Origin: Roseobacter sp. SK209-2-6
GTDB taxonomy: Bacteria > Pseudomonadota > Alphaproteobacteria > Rhodobacterales > Rhodobacteraceae
Assembly: GCF_000169455.1 (NCBI RefSeq)
Contig: NZ_AAYC01000004.1
Coordinates: forward strand, 248,001 to 312,000
Reading direction: 5' to 3'
DNA: 64,000 nucleotides
Each line of letters begins with the position of its first letter. The stretch's first letter is position 1. This document shows positions 1-8,733 of the stretch, piece by piece. The translations under genes were made by a program, and so were the position numbers. Under the pieces are notes generated by a model. That model ran no database searches, had not been told where the DNA came from, and worked only from the letters and a program-made list of their open reading frames with translations.

Positions 1-1
1 T

Positions 2-82
2 GCGGCCCTCACCCGCGAAGAACTGGACCGTGCCCTGGCCGCCTTTGGCAAGGTGGGCCGCGAACTGGGGGTGATCTCATGA
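2..82 (+). CDS. kbl: 2-amino-3-ketobutyrate CoA ligase, C-terminal end (partial)
   Basis: Only the last 26 codons lie in the window. The reading frame ends in TGA at 80-82, and its stop overlaps the ATG of tdh in an ATGA arrangement, which is the usual kbl-tdh operon coupling. The visible tail (ending GRELGVIS) is compatible with the C-terminus of glycine C-acetyltransferase, the PLP enzyme that cleaves 2-amino-3-oxobutyrate with CoA to glycine and acetyl-CoA. The identification rests mainly on the tdh neighbour, because too little protein is visible for a family call on its own. Confidence 0.7.
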   Translation, partial: AALTREELDRALAAFGKVGRELGVIS

Positions 83-1131
83 CCAGCTGGGCCAAGCCAA
101 ACAGCATGAAGGCGCTGGAAAAGAGCCATCCCAAGGAAGGCCTGTGGATGGTGCAGGCGCCGGTGCCGGAGATCGGCCCGGACGAGGTCTTGATCAAAGT
201 GAACAAGACCGGGATCTGCGGCACTGATATACACATCTGGAACTGGGATGAATGGGCGGCGGGCACGGTGCCGGTGCCGATGATCACCGGTCATGAGTTT
301 GCCGGTGAAATCGTTGAACTGGGCAAGGATGTGACTGGCCTTTCGATTGGCCAGCGCTGCTCGGGCGAAGGGCATCTGATCGAGCATGACTCGCGCCAGA
401 GCCGGGCAGGCAAGTTCCACTTGGATCCCGGCACCCGTGGCATTGGCGTCAACGAGCAGGGGGCTTTTGCCCAATATCTGCGGTTGCCGGCCTTCAACGT
501 GGTGCCCCTGCCCGATGACATCCCGGATGAGATCGGAGCTATCCTCGACCCCTTGGGCAATGCGGTGCATACGGCGCTGAGTTTTGAACTCTTGGGCGAG
601 GATGTGTTGATCACCGGCGCCGGCCCCATCGGCATAATGGCCGCCGCCGTTGCCCGTCATGCAAGTGCGCGCAATGTGGTGATCACCGATGTGAACCCGG
701 ACCGGCTAGCGCTGGCGGAAAAGGTTGCGGATGTGCGCACGGTGAATGTCGCCCAGGAAGACCTGAACGACGTGATCTCAGAGCTGGGTATGAGCCAGGG
801 CTTTGACGTCGGTCTTGAGATGTCCGGCAACCAGGCCGCCTTGGACCAGATGGTTGAGGCCCTGGTGATGGGCGGCAAGATCGCCCTCTTGGGGATCCCG
901 CCCGGCAAATCACCAGTCGACTGGAGCCGTATCGTGTTCAAAGCCATCACGCTGAAGGGCGTCTATGGACGCGAGATGTTCGAGACCTGGTACAAGATGA
1001 TCGCCATGCTGCAGAACGGGCTGGATGTGAGCCGGGTGATAACCCACCGCTTTGCCGTGAATGAGTTTGAACAGGGTTTTGCAGCGATGAAATCCGGCAG
1101 CAGCGGCAAGGTTGTTTTGGACTGGTCTTGA
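79..1131 (+). CDS. tdh: L-threonine 3-dehydrogenase (structural-zinc-less variant)
   Basis: This is a zinc-dependent medium-chain dehydrogenase that oxidises L-threonine to 2-amino-3-oxobutyrate with NAD, feeding Kbl. It aligns along its whole length with E. coli Tdh (341 aa): ICGTD with the catalytic-zinc Cys47, GHEF with His72/Glu73, the nucleotide motif GAGPIG at 180-185 and Asp204 after beta-2 for NAD preference, and the C-terminal [11 protein letters not shown]. The segment around residues 99-117 that normally carries four structural-zinc cysteines has none of them (it reads [19 protein letters not shown]). The ATG at 79 overlaps the kbl stop and has a G-rich Shine-Dalgarno. An internal ATG at 106 matches the shorter N-terminus of other Tdh proteins but has no good ribosome site. 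Confidence 0.95.
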   Translation: MTSWAKPNSMKALEKSHPKEGLWMVQAPVPEIGPDEVLIKVNKTGICGTDIHIWNWDEWAAGTVPVPMITGHEFAGEIVELGKDVTGLSIGQRCSGEGHLIEHDSRQSRAGKFHLDPGTRGIGVNEQGAFAQYLRLPAFNVVPLPDDIPDEIGAILDPLGNAVHTALSFELLGEDVLITGAGPIGIMAAAVARHASARNVVITDVNPDRLALAEKVADVRTVNVAQEDLNDVISELGMSQGFDVGLEMSGNQAALDQMVEALVMGGKIALLGIPPGKSPVDWSRIVFKAITLKGVYGREMFETWYKMIAMLQNGLDVSRVITHRFAVNEFEQGFAAMKSGSSGKVVLDWS

Positions 1132-1230
1132 GGCGCTGAAGCCGGTGCCCCAAAACGCAGGGCCTCTCGATCAGTGAGGGGAAGAGGCTTTGGCGGTGCC
1201 AAATTGGTAGCGCATTAGGACAGGTTTCAT

Positions 1231-1263
1231 CAAAAAATTCGCCCGCCTGGGAAAAGGCGGGCG
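1231..1263 (-). terminator. Rho-independent terminator after the phosphatase gene
   Basis: An 8-bp GC-only stem (CGCCCGCC / GGCGGGCG, 1240-1247 with 1256-1263) with an 8-nt loop is followed, in the leftward direction, by AATTTTTTG. It lies between the convergent tdh and phosphatase genes and is oriented to stop transcription of the leftward one. The rest of the 1132-1432 gap shows no gene. Confidence 0.8.
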
Positions 1264-1432
1264 ATTTGCGCCACAAACGTGGCCAGCGGCTAAACATAAG
1301 CCTCACCATCGGGGACCCTTGAAAGTAAAACTGGTTACTGGGCCGCCAACCACAACACCACCATAGGATGAAATTCGTAAACCGCACGACAACAACAGCA
1401 CTCAATCGTTTGTTTTTGCGCTTTTTTCATTC

Positions 1433-2167
1433 TTAGGTGGCGGGCGTGAGTGGGTGTCGACCTTCTGCCGTCAGGACCCAGGTTTCGCGCCCCTCAAAGA
1501 CCGCGACCGTCAGTGGTCTCCCATAGCCCGCACCGCTATCGAGGTTGATGCGATTGCCATAGTGGGTTGGTTTTTTCACCGGGGTATGGCCATGCACGAT
1601 CAGTTTTGGGTGCGGATCCGTCACCTGGTGAAAGGCTTGTCTGATCCAGATCAGGTCATTTTCGTTCTGTCTATCAAGCGGCACTCCGGGGCGGATCCCA
1701 GCGTGAACAAAAGCAATTTCCTTGGTTTCGTACATTGGCTTAAGGGACCGTAAGAAGTCCACATGGGCCTCAGGAACCAGAGCCTTGGCCTTTGTGTGCA
1801 GATCTTCCAGCCGGGTACGGTCGGCAAATGTGGCGCCATAGTTGGCAAGCGTATCACTGCCTCCCAGCTTTTCGTGCAGCCAGTGATAGCCAATCAGCAG
1901 ATGTGGGTCATGGCGGGGCACCTCCTCCATGAACCAGGCAAACATGCGGTCGTGATTGCCCAGAAGGGTAATCCAGTCCCGCCCCTCTGCCTGGCCTTCG
2001 ATCAGCCGGTCAATGACGCCAGGACTGTCCGGCCCGCGATCGGTATAATCCCCAAGGAAGACAATGCGCGCATCCTTGCCGCCATCCGCCTCGATCCGGG
2101 CAAGCGCCTGGTCCAGCATCTCCAGTTGGCCGTGGATATCGCCGATGGCGTAAATGGGAGAAGTCAT
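1433..2167 (-). CDS. PPP-type metallophosphatase (serine/threonine phosphatase-like)
   Basis: A 244-aa calcineurin-fold phosphatase. All metal-site blocks are present in order: GDIHG (9-13), GDYTDRGPD (39-47), GNHD (70-73), VHAGI (154-158) and VHGHT (191-195), with metal-binding and catalytic Asp and His residues intact. Bacterial members of this PppA/PrpE-like class dephosphorylate phosphoproteins or Ap4A-type nucleotides; the substrate cannot be told here. I chose ATG 2167 (preceded by CCGGAAT) because it gives the normal short lead into GDIHG. An in-frame TTG at 2185 would overlap the upstream P450 stop. It follows the P450 gene by 14 bp and is probably co-transcribed. Confidence 0.9.
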   Translation of the reverse strand: MTSPIYAIGDIHGQLEMLDQALARIEADGGKDARIVFLGDYTDRGPDSPGVIDRLIEGQAEGRDWITLLGNHDRMFAWFMEEVPRHDPHLLIGYHWLHEKLGGSDTLANYGATFADRTRLEDLHTKAKALVPEAHVDFLRSLKPMYETKEIAFVHAGIRPGVPLDRQNENDLIWIRQAFHQVTDPHPKLIVHGHTPVKKPTHYGNRINLDSGAGYGRPLTVAVFEGRETWVLTAEGRHPLTPAT

Positions 2168-2181
2168 AGAAATTCCGGTTT

Positions 2182-3360
2182 TCAAGCAAGCGTAACAGGC
2201 AGGGACAGCGGGCCACGGAAGGCAAAGCCGTACCAGGGTACCGCCGCCGGGTCAGCCAAGGACATATTCGGATAGCGCTCGAAGAGCAACGGCAGCAGGA
2301 TCTGTGCCACCATCATCCGCGCCACATGGGTTCCTTGGCAAAAATGCGGGCCGCTGGCAAAGCTTTGATGGGTCTTGTTTGCGCGGAAGAGGTCAAAGAC
2401 CTCCGGGTTTTCGTGGATCTCCTCGTCATGCCCGGCACTGGCCTGGATCGTCATCACAATCTGATCCTTGGTGATGGGGAAGCCGCGGATCTCTGTCTCT
2501 GCCGCAGCGCGGCGCGAGCTGGTCTGGATCGGCGCCACCCAGCGCACCCCTTCCTCGAAGGCTTCGACAAACCACTTGGGATCTTCCTTGACCGCAGCAG
2601 TGTTTTCAGGGTTCTGCAACAAGCCAAAGAGGATGGTGCAAAAGGCATCGCGCGGCTCATTGATGCCGCCGCCGATAGCGATCTTAAGATTGGCCCGGAT
2701 CTGCGATAGCTCCAGCGGATCCACCGCGTTGACCATAGCGGAGAGGGCTGACGGGCCCTGTTCTGCCAGATGCCGCTCGCTCTCACGGTCAAAGAGCGCA
2801 TTCATCTCTTCGTGGGCCGCATCGGTTGCTGCAAATGGCGCCGGGTCCCAGGCGAAGTTCCCGGCCCCGTCAATCAGGGCCTGCGACCAGCCTATCAGCT
2901 GGGTATTGCTGGCACTCTCGATCCCCAAGAGATGCGCCAGGCAGCGGGCGGCAAAGGGCGCAGCCAGGGCGCTGAACAGATCTGCCGTGCCGCTCTTTGG
3001 CAAATCATCCAGGCAGTCATTTGCGATCCGGGTGTAAACTTCTTGCCAATGGTTCCGGATAGTCCGCGGCGAAAAGGCCGGGGCCATGGCCAGCCGGTCG
3101 CGCTGGTGTTCTGCGCCATCCTTGCGCATCAAAGTCACCGCCTGAAAAGCCCGCTCCATCGGTGTCTCGGTCCCGCCGGACCGGAACAGATCCGGGTTGT
3201 CTTTGACCGCCCGGATGTCCGTCGCCTTGGTCAGGAATATGCGCCCCAGGACAGGCACCTCCATCACCGGTGCCTCGTGGCGCAGGCGGCGGTAGACCGC
3301 ATAGGGGTCAAGGTGCAGCGCCCCGACCGTGATCGTGGGATCTGAAGGGATCTTTGGCAT
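2182..3360 (-). CDS. Cytochrome P450
   Basis: A 392-aa soluble class I-type bacterial P450. The haem-thiolate loop is FASGPHFCQG with Cys341, the K-helix ExxR is Glu270-Arg273, and a C-helix HQRDR lies at 85-89. The I-helix, which usually reads AGxxT with an acid-alcohol pair, is GGGINEP (230-236): Asn-Glu-Pro replaces the Asp/Glu-Thr, so oxygen activation may differ. It needs a ferredoxin and reductase, and none is encoded nearby. ATG 3360 is preceded by AGGAGG at ideal distance. It is the first gene of a leftward pair with the phosphatase. The substrate is unknown. Confidence 0.93.
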   Translation of the reverse strand: MPKIPSDPTITVGALHLDPYAVYRRLRHEAPVMEVPVLGRIFLTKATDIRAVKDNPDLFRSGGTETPMERAFQAVTLMRKDGAEHQRDRLAMAPAFSPRTIRNHWQEVYTRIANDCLDDLPKSGTADLFSALAAPFAARCLAHLLGIESASNTQLIGWSQALIDGAGNFAWDPAPFAATDAAHEEMNALFDRESERHLAEQGPSALSAMVNAVDPLELSQIRANLKIAIGGGINEPRDAFCTILFGLLQNPENTAAVKEDPKWFVEAFEEGVRWVAPIQTSSRRAAAETEIRGFPITKDQIVMTIQASAGHDEEIHENPEVFDLFRANKTHQSFASGPHFCQGTHVARMMVAQILLPLLFERYPNMSLADPAAVPWYGFAFRGPLSLPVTLA

Positions 3361-3434
3361 TTCCGGCCTCCTGCAGTTGAGGCCAGCATAACAAAACTCG
3401 TTAACAAAGCAATTTACTCAGAGGCGCCTGCCCG

Positions 3435-3468
3435 AAATAGGAAACGCCCCTCTCTGAGGGGCGTTTCC
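3435..3468 (-). terminator. Terminator downstream of serA
   Basis: An 11-bp perfect stem (3440-3450 with 3458-3468, core AAACGCCCC / GGGGCGTTT) with a 7-nt loop is followed leftward by TATTTC. It sits 23 bp beyond the serA stop. The U-tract is short, so termination may be partial. Confidence 0.65.
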
Positions 3469-3490
3469 CGGAATGAAAAGCTGACGCGCC

Positions 3491-5086
3491 TCAGGCGACG
3501 TCGAACTGCAGCGGCTTGATCTGGTTGAAGAGATCTGTCTCCGCCAGTTTGGCGCGGGCCTCTGCCGGGACCGGCTCGTCCACATAGAGGAGCGCGATGG
3601 CTTCGCCGCCGGCCTCGGACCGGCCCAGGGTAAAGTTGGCGATATTGACGCCATGCTCGCCCATGGTCTGTCCCAAAGAGCCGATGATGCCCGGCACATC
3701 GTTGTTGGTGGTATAGAGCATATGGGCGCCGACCTCGGCGTCGATATTGATGCCCTTGATCTGGATGAAGCGTGGCTTGCCGTCAGAGAAGACGGTGCCG
3801 CCAACCGAGCGCTCGCGCTTTTCGGTCACAGCTGTCACCTTGATGTAGCCGTCAAAGGTGCCGGATTTATCCTGATTGGTGGTGGAGATCTGGATGCCGC
3901 GCTCCTTGGCCACCACGGGGGCAGAGACCATGTTCACATCCGGGTTCACCTTTTTCATGATGCCGGCAACCACGGCGCAGTTCAACGCATCAAGGTTCAT
4001 TTCAGAGGCCACACCATCATAAAGGATGTTGATCGCCTTGATTGGCTCATCGGTCATCTGGCCGACAAAGGCGCCCAGATGATCAGCCAGCTTGATCCAG
4101 GGGCCCATGATCTTGGCCTCTTCGGCGGTCACGGAGGGCATGTTCAGCGCGTTTTCCACGGCACCGGTCAAGAGGTAGTTCGACATCTGCTCGGCCACCT
4201 GCAGGGCGACGTTTTCCTGCGCCTCGGTGGTGGCGGCACCCAGATGCGGCGTGCAGACCACATTGGGCAGGTTGAACAGGGCGTTCTCCTTGGCGGGCTC
4301 TTCGGAGAAGACGTCAAAGGCCGCACCGGCTACATGGCCCGAGGTCAGGGCCTCGGCCAGGGCGCCCTCATCCACCAGGCCGCCGCGGGCACAGTTGATG
4401 ATGCGCACGCCTTTTTTGGTTTTGGCGAGGTTCTCTTTGGAGAGGATGTTGCGGGTCTGATCGGTCAGCGGAACATGCAGGGTGATGAAATCGGCGCGCG
4501 CCAGGAGGTCATCCAGCTCGACCTTTTCGACGCCCATCTTGTCGGCCTTTTCCTGCCCCAGGAAGGGGTCATAGGCTACGACCTTCATCTTGAGGCCGCG
4601 GGCGCGGTCGCAGACGATACCGCCGATATTGCCCGCACCGATGACGCCCAGGGTTTTGTTGGTCAGCTCGGTGCCCATGAATTTGGACTTTTCCCATTTA
4701 CCCGCATGGGTGGAGGCGGAGGCCTCGGGGATCTGGCGCGCCACTGCAAACATCATCGCAATGGCGTGCTCGGCGGTGGTGATCATATTGCCAAATGGCG
4801 TGTTCATCACGATCACGCCACGCTTGGAGGCCGCTTCCTTGTCGATGTTGTCGGTGCCGATGCCGGCGCGGGCGATGACCTTGAGGTTATCAGCATTGGC
4901 CAGGATCTTTTCCGTCACCTTGGTGGCGGAGCGGATGGCGAGGCCGTCATACTGGCCGATCACTTCGGCCAGCTTGTCCTTGTCCTTGCCGAGATCCGGC
5001 TGGAAATCGACCTCGATGCCGCGGTCGCGGAAGATCTGCACCGCTGCTTCGGAGAGTTTGTCGGAGATGAGTACCTTGGGAGCCAT
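3491..5086 (-). CDS. serA: D-3-phosphoglycerate dehydrogenase
   Basis: A 531-aa protein of the long SerA type, catalysing the first committed step of serine synthesis (3-phosphoglycerate to 3-phosphohydroxypyruvate, NAD-dependent). The substrate/NAD domains (about 1-315) carry the GxGNIG nucleotide fold (VIGAGNIGG), the catalytic Arg in NCARGGLVDE and the His in CTPHLGAAT. An intervening ASB domain and a C-terminal ACT domain (about 455-531, beginning near HMLYTTNNDVPG) follow, the usual serine-feedback module. It lies 151 bp downstream of serC on the same strand, so serC-serA form one leftward transcription unit. Confidence 0.97.
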   Translation of the reverse strand: MAPKVLISDKLSEAAVQIFRDRGIEVDFQPDLGKDKDKLAEVIGQYDGLAIRSATKVTEKILANADNLKVIARAGIGTDNIDKEAASKRGVIVMNTPFGNMITTAEHAIAMMFAVARQIPEASASTHAGKWEKSKFMGTELTNKTLGVIGAGNIGGIVCDRARGLKMKVVAYDPFLGQEKADKMGVEKVELDDLLARADFITLHVPLTDQTRNILSKENLAKTKKGVRIINCARGGLVDEGALAEALTSGHVAGAAFDVFSEEPAKENALFNLPNVVCTPHLGAATTEAQENVALQVAEQMSNYLLTGAVENALNMPSVTAEEAKIMGPWIKLADHLGAFVGQMTDEPIKAINILYDGVASEMNLDALNCAVVAGIMKKVNPDVNMVSAPVVAKERGIQISTTNQDKSGTFDGYIKVTAVTEKRERSVGGTVFSDGKPRFIQIKGINIDAEVGAHMLYTTNNDVPGIIGSLGQTMGEHGVNIANFTLGRSEAGGEAIALLYVDEPVPAEARAKLAETDLFNQIKPLQFDVA

Positions 5087-5197
5087 TTTTGAGCATCCTT
5101 TTATGCGGGGGCCTTTGGGGCCTGAATGATGTCGCTTAGGGGAGCGCCTGACCCTGGGCGGGTGCGAAGCGCCCTCCTGTGGGGAGGGTCGGGCGCT

Positions 5198-5217
5198 GCC
5201 CGGCGGTACCGCCGGGC
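5198..5217. repeat. Perfect 20-bp GC palindrome between serC and serA
   Basis: The sequence centred on GGTACC at 5205-5210 is a perfect inverted repeat of two 10-bp arms beginning GCCCGGCGGT. A second small dyad (CCCTCC / GGAGGG, about 5172-5187) lies beside it. There is no T-run, so it looks like an intra-operon stem (mRNA processing, stability or attenuation) rather than a terminator. It loosely resembles the GC-rich stems at 27476 and 61586. Confidence 0.5.
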
Positions 5218-5237
5218 GGCAGGATCAGCCTTGAAAA

Positions 5238-6383
5238 TCAGCCCTGTGCGGCGATCTCGGCCTCAAAGGCCCAGGCGAGCCAGGGCAGCATGGCCTCGAT
5301 GTCTGAGGTCTCTACCGTGCCGCCGCACCAGATCCGCAGACCGGCGGGCGCGTCGCGGTATGCGCCTACGTCCAGGGCCACGCCATTTGTCTCCAGCCGT
5401 TTGGCAACGGCCTTGGCAAATGCCGCCCCGTCCTGAATGCGGCCATCGGTGAACTTCAGGCAGACCGAGGTGTTTGAACGGGTTGTGGGATCTGCGGCCA
5501 GATTGCCGATCCAATCATTGGCATCGGTGAAATCATGAATGGCCTGCGCATTGGCATCCGCCCGCGCCTTCAGCCCTTCAAAGCCGCCAATCGAGCGGGC
5601 CCAGTCCAGCGCCAGCAGGTAATCCTCTACGGCCAGCATCGAGGGCGTGTTGATCGTGGCACCAGTAAAGATCCCCTCGATCAGCTTGCCGCCTTTGGTG
5701 AGGCGGAAGATCTTGGGCAGGGGCCAGGCGGGGGTATAGCTTTCGAGGCGCTCTACTGCACGCGGAGAGAGGATCAGCATGCCATGGGCCGCTTCGCCGC
5801 CCAGCACCTTCTGCCAGGAGAAGGTGGTTACATCCAGCTTGTCCCAGGGCAGATCCTGCGCAAAAGCCGCCGAGGTTGCGTCACAAATGGTCAGGCCTTC
5901 ACGGTCATTGGCGATCCAGTCGCCATTGGGAACCTTCACACCCGAGGTGGTGCCGTTCCAGGTAAAGACAACATCATTGGCGGGATTGACCGAAGCAAGA
6001 TCGGGAAGCGCACCGTAATCGGCAGTTTTCACTTCGGCATCGATCTTCAGCTGTTTGACCACATCCGTAACCCAGCCGGCACCAAAGCTCTCCCAGGCCA
6101 GCATCTCGACCTTACGTTCCCCCAAGAGGTTCCACAGCGCCATCTCGACCGCGCCGGTGTCTGAAGCCGGCACGATGCCAATCCGGTAATCGGCGGGGAT
6201 GCCCAGGACCTCGCGGGTGCCTTCGATCGCGGCCTTCAGCTTGTCCTTTCCGACAGCGGCGCGGTGCGAACGGCCCAGCGGCGCGCCTGCGAGTTTAGAG
6301 AGATCAAATGCGGGGGGTTTGGCGCAGGGGCCGGAAGAAAAACGCGGATTGGCCGGCCGCGTAGCCGGTTGCTGAGTAGCCAT
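5238..6383 (-). CDS. serC: Phosphoserine transaminase
   Basis: A 381-aa fold-type I PLP transaminase that makes O-phosphoserine from 3-phosphohydroxypyruvate and glutamate. Its N-terminus ([13 protein letters not shown]) and overall pattern match the Methanosarcina-type SerC common in alphaproteobacteria, not the E. coli type. The PLP lysine is in the [10 protein letters not shown] block. I chose ATG 6383, preceded by AAGGAT at 7 nt. The frame stays open upstream to 6545, but that part reads as leader, not protein. It is the first gene of serC-serA and is divergent from serB. Confidence 0.95.
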   Translation of the reverse strand: MATQQPATRPANPRFSSGPCAKPPAFDLSKLAGAPLGRSHRAAVGKDKLKAAIEGTREVLGIPADYRIGIVPASDTGAVEMALWNLLGERKVEMLAWESFGAGWVTDVVKQLKIDAEVKTADYGALPDLASVNPANDVVFTWNGTTSGVKVPNGDWIANDREGLTICDATSAAFAQDLPWDKLDVTTFSWQKVLGGEAAHGMLILSPRAVERLESYTPAWPLPKIFRLTKGGKLIEGIFTGATINTPSMLAVEDYLLALDWARSIGGFEGLKARADANAQAIHDFTDANDWIGNLAADPTTRSNTSVCLKFTDGRIQDGAAFAKAVAKRLETNGVALDVGAYRDAPAGLRIWCGGTVETSDIEAMLPWLAWAFEAEIAAQG

Positions 6384-6388
6384 CAATG

Positions 6389-6425
6389 CTATCCTTACAG
6401 ATATATGCCTCTCGTTGGGGAGAGG
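6389..6425 (-). promoter_or_regulatory. serC leader hairpin (candidate serC RNA motif)
   Basis: In the leftward transcript, a 6-bp stem CCTCTC / GAGAGG (6420-6425 with 6408-6413) closes a CCCAAC loop immediately before the Shine-Dalgarno AAGGAT of serC. A conserved cis element called the serC motif has been described upstream of serC-serA operons in alphaproteobacteria, and this stem lies where that element would be. Whether it matches the published consensus is not tested here. The rest of the 355-bp serC/serB divergent gap (6384-6738) must hold both promoters; I see no gene in it. Confidence 0.45.
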
Positions 6426-6738
6426 TGTCCCACGCACAGAGCTAGGGTGCTGCAACGCGGCGCGCAAGCGGGAAAATGGGAAAATAGCGACTGTTTGCGT
6501 GCGATCTGCGGCTAAAATTTCGCCTTTCGGAAACTCACGCTCCATTTTGGTACAGAAGAGATCAGGGTGTAGGTTGAGAGAGTTTCAACAATTAACAGTA
6601 TGTAAATAAAAGATTTTACAAGACCGTCTCTCTGTGATTGGGAGTTCTTCTAGCGCTTGGGGCAGAAGTGTCGGGCTGGTTCCTCTGGTCGCTCAGGGCT
6701 AAGAGAGAGCAGAATCATCCAATGACCGGAGCCTGCCG

Positions 6739-7614
6739 ATGTTTATTGCGACCCTGCTGTGCAACCCTGCCAACCCGGTCCTGGACCCAGCCCTGCCCGA
6801 GAACCTGCGCAATGCCTGGGGCGGCGGAGAGGTCAAATGGCTTGCACCGGGCATCGCGGCGGAATTTCCGCTGGGGGCGCAGCCGGAGAACCAGTGGCAG
6901 GTTTGGGAAGATCTGCAGAAATTGGGCATTGATCTTGTGCTCACTCCAGCTGAGGGACGGCGTAAAAAGATGCTGCTGGCCGACATGGACTCGACCATGA
7001 TCCAGCAGGAATGTATCGACGAGCTGGCCGAGGAGGCGGGCGTCGGTCCTCGGGTGAAGGAAATCACCGCGCGTGCCATGAATGGTGAGTTGGATTTCGA
7101 CGGGGCTCTGACCGAGCGGGTTGGCCTGTTGAAGGGGCTGCCGGAGGAGGTCATCACAAAGGTGCTGGAAAACCGCATCACCTTGATGCCGGGTGGTCCT
7201 CAGCTCCTGGCGACGATGAAGGCGAATGGCGCCTATGCAGCCCTTGTATCAGGGGGCTTCACTGCCTTTACTGCCCGCATCGCGGAGCTCTTGGGGTTTG
7301 ACGAAAACCGCGCCAACACTTTGCTGGTTGAAGCGGGCAAGCTCACAGGCGCACCGGGCCTACCGATCCTGGGTCGCGAAGCCAAGGTCGAAGCCTTGGA
7401 GCAGATCACCGCAAGGCAGGGCCTCTCTGAGGCGGATGTGATTGCCGTTGGCGACGGGGCCAATGATCTGGGCATGCTGAAACGCGCGGGCTTTGGTGTA
7501 GCGCTGCATGCAAAACCATCGGTCGCGGCAGAGTGCAGCATCCGTATCAACCACGGCGACCTCACCGCACTGCTTTATGTGCAGGGCTACGCCCAGGACG
7601 AATTCAAAGGATAG
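6739..7614 (+). CDS. serB: Phosphoserine phosphatase
   Basis: A 291-aa HAD-superfamily enzyme catalysing the last step of serine synthesis. Motif I is DMDSTMIQ with nucleophile Asp82 and acid Asp84, motif II is in LVSGGF, and motif IV is GDGANDLGML. About 75 N-terminal residues precede the HAD core, as in E. coli SerB, where this part is an ACT-like region. ATG 6739 has GGAG at 7 nt. It is divergent from serC-serA, so all three serine genes are within 4.2 kb. The TSUP gene follows after 6 bp. Confidence 0.96.
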   Translation: MFIATLLCNPANPVLDPALPENLRNAWGGGEVKWLAPGIAAEFPLGAQPENQWQVWEDLQKLGIDLVLTPAEGRRKKMLLADMDSTMIQQECIDELAEEAGVGPRVKEITARAMNGELDFDGALTERVGLLKGLPEEVITKVLENRITLMPGGPQLLATMKANGAYAALVSGGFTAFTARIAELLGFDENRANTLLVEAGKLTGAPGLPILGREAKVEALEQITARQGLSEADVIAVGDGANDLGMLKRAGFGVALHAKPSVAAECSIRINHGDLTALLYVQGYAQDEFKG

Positions 7615-7620
7615 GACCTC

Positions 7621-8379
7621 ATGTTGGAAGTGGGTTTTGAAACCCTGCTGCTCCTGCTGGCGGCAGGATTCGTTGCGGGCTTTATCGATGCGGTTGCTGG
7701 GGGCGGGGGGCTGATCACCGTGCCAATCTTGCTGATAGCAGGCGCCAGCCCGGTGACTGCTCTGGCGACCAACAAGATCCAGGGGCTCTTTGGGGCCGCG
7801 ACAGCGGCGCTGACCTATGCTCGCGGGGGCTATGTGGATCTGCGCAGCCAGGCCGGATCCGCTCTTATTGCCTTTTTCGCCTCGATTGCCGGTGCTTTGC
7901 TGATCACAGTGCTGCCGACGGAATGGATCCGGTTGATCCTGCCGGTTTTGCTTATTGGCATCGCCCTGTTCTTTGCCCTGAAAAAGGGCCTGGGCGATCT
8001 GGACCGCGCACGCCGTATCAGCCCGATGCTTTTTGCCATGACCATGGTGCCGCTCTGCGGCGCCTATGACGGGCTACTTGGCCCTGGGGCCGGCAGTTTC
8101 TACATGCTCGCCTTTGTGTCACTGGCGGGCTATGGGATCCTGAAGGCCACGGCCCATACCAAACTGTTGAATCTGGCGTCCAATGCGGGTGCGCTCTGTG
8201 CCTTTGCACTGGTGGCCACGCCTTGGTGGTTTACCGGGTTGGCCATGGGGGTGGCGCAGATCGCCGGCGCCCATGCCGGGGCTCGACTGGCGCAAAACAA
8301 AGGCGCCACACTGATCAAACCTTTGCTGGTCCTGACTTCGATTGCGCTCGCGCTGAAGCTGCTCTGGGATATGCTCTAA
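7621..8379 (+). CDS. TSUP-family (TauE/SafE) membrane permease
   Basis: A 252-aa polytopic inner-membrane protein with about eight hydrophobic segments and the family N-terminal signature IDAVAGGGGLITVP followed by ATNKIQG. TSUP proteins move sulfur-containing anions or other small carboxylates. No substrate can be assigned, although its 6-bp spacing behind serB suggests co-expression with serine synthesis. Transport of a serine- or cysteine-derived sulfonate is an inference only. Confidence 0.9.
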   Translation: MLEVGFETLLLLLAAGFVAGFIDAVAGGGGLITVPILLIAGASPVTALATNKIQGLFGAATAALTYARGGYVDLRSQAGSALIAFFASIAGALLITVLPTEWIRLILPVLLIGIALFFALKKGLGDLDRARRISPMLFAMTMVPLCGAYDGLLGPGAGSFYMLAFVSLAGYGILKATAHTKLLNLASNAGALCAFALVATPWWFTGLAMGVAQIAGAHAGARLAQNKGATLIKPLLVLTSIALALKLLWDML

Positions 8380-8390
8380 CGGGTGCTGCA

Positions 8391-8424
8391 AACCAGCCTA
8401 GCAAAGGGTCCCCCAGGCTGGTTT
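8391..8424 (+). terminator. Terminator-like hairpin after the TSUP gene
   Basis: A 9-bp stem AACCAGCCT / AGGCTGGTT (8391-8399 with 8415-8423) starts 12 bp after the stop codon. Only a short T-rich tail (GTTTGGG) follows, so it may be a weak terminator. Confidence 0.55.
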
Positions 8425-8468
8425 GGGTGTTGCGGCCCCTTTAGGGGCAGTAGGGGTAGGCCATCGCT

Positions 8469-8585
8469 CTAGGCTGGAATGAGAACCGTCCAGAGCAAAA
8501 GGAATAACAGGGTGAGGATCGTGACCGGGCCAATTGCGGCCAGTGTTTCCTTGTGGTGCAGCAGTGACAGCACTGCCGCCGACAT
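8469..8585 (-). CDS. Possible small single-span membrane protein
   Basis: This 38-aa frame contains two strongly hydrophobic stretches (SAAVLSLL and IGPVTILTLLFLLLWTVLI), unlike the random hydrophilic content of most shadow frames. ATG 8585 has no clear Shine-Dalgarno. Hydrophobicity extends 10 residues upstream of it (TTWGALLGVAI), so the true start could be an alternative codon. It sits in the 345-bp gap between the TSUP and ArsR genes, divergent from the latter. I recognise no family. Confidence 0.25.
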   Translation of the reverse strand: MSAAVLSLLHHKETLAAIGPVTILTLLFLLLWTVLIPA

Positions 8586-8690
8586 GATTGCAACGCCCAG
8601 GAGAGCCCCCCAGGTGGTCGCCGTTCTACATTCGCAATGAAATGTTTTGTGTTTTTGGTGGCTTAGGGTCACCCAACCAATTCTTTTAAA

Positions 8691-8724
8691 ATTAACACTT
8701 TCATTAATTAACGCTTTGGTTAAT
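8691..8724. promoter_or_regulatory. Nested AT-rich dyad, putative ArsR operator/promoter
   Basis: Two inverted repeats share the same centre (8707.5): an outer ATTAAC / GTTAAT pair (8691-8696 and 8719-8724) and an inner palindrome TTAATTAA (8704-8711), separated by 7 bp on each side. This AT-rich symmetric block in GC-rich DNA directly abuts the ArsR start, as expected for an autoregulatory operator. It is inferred from symmetry and position only. Confidence 0.5.
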
Positions 8725-8733
8725 ATGATAGGT

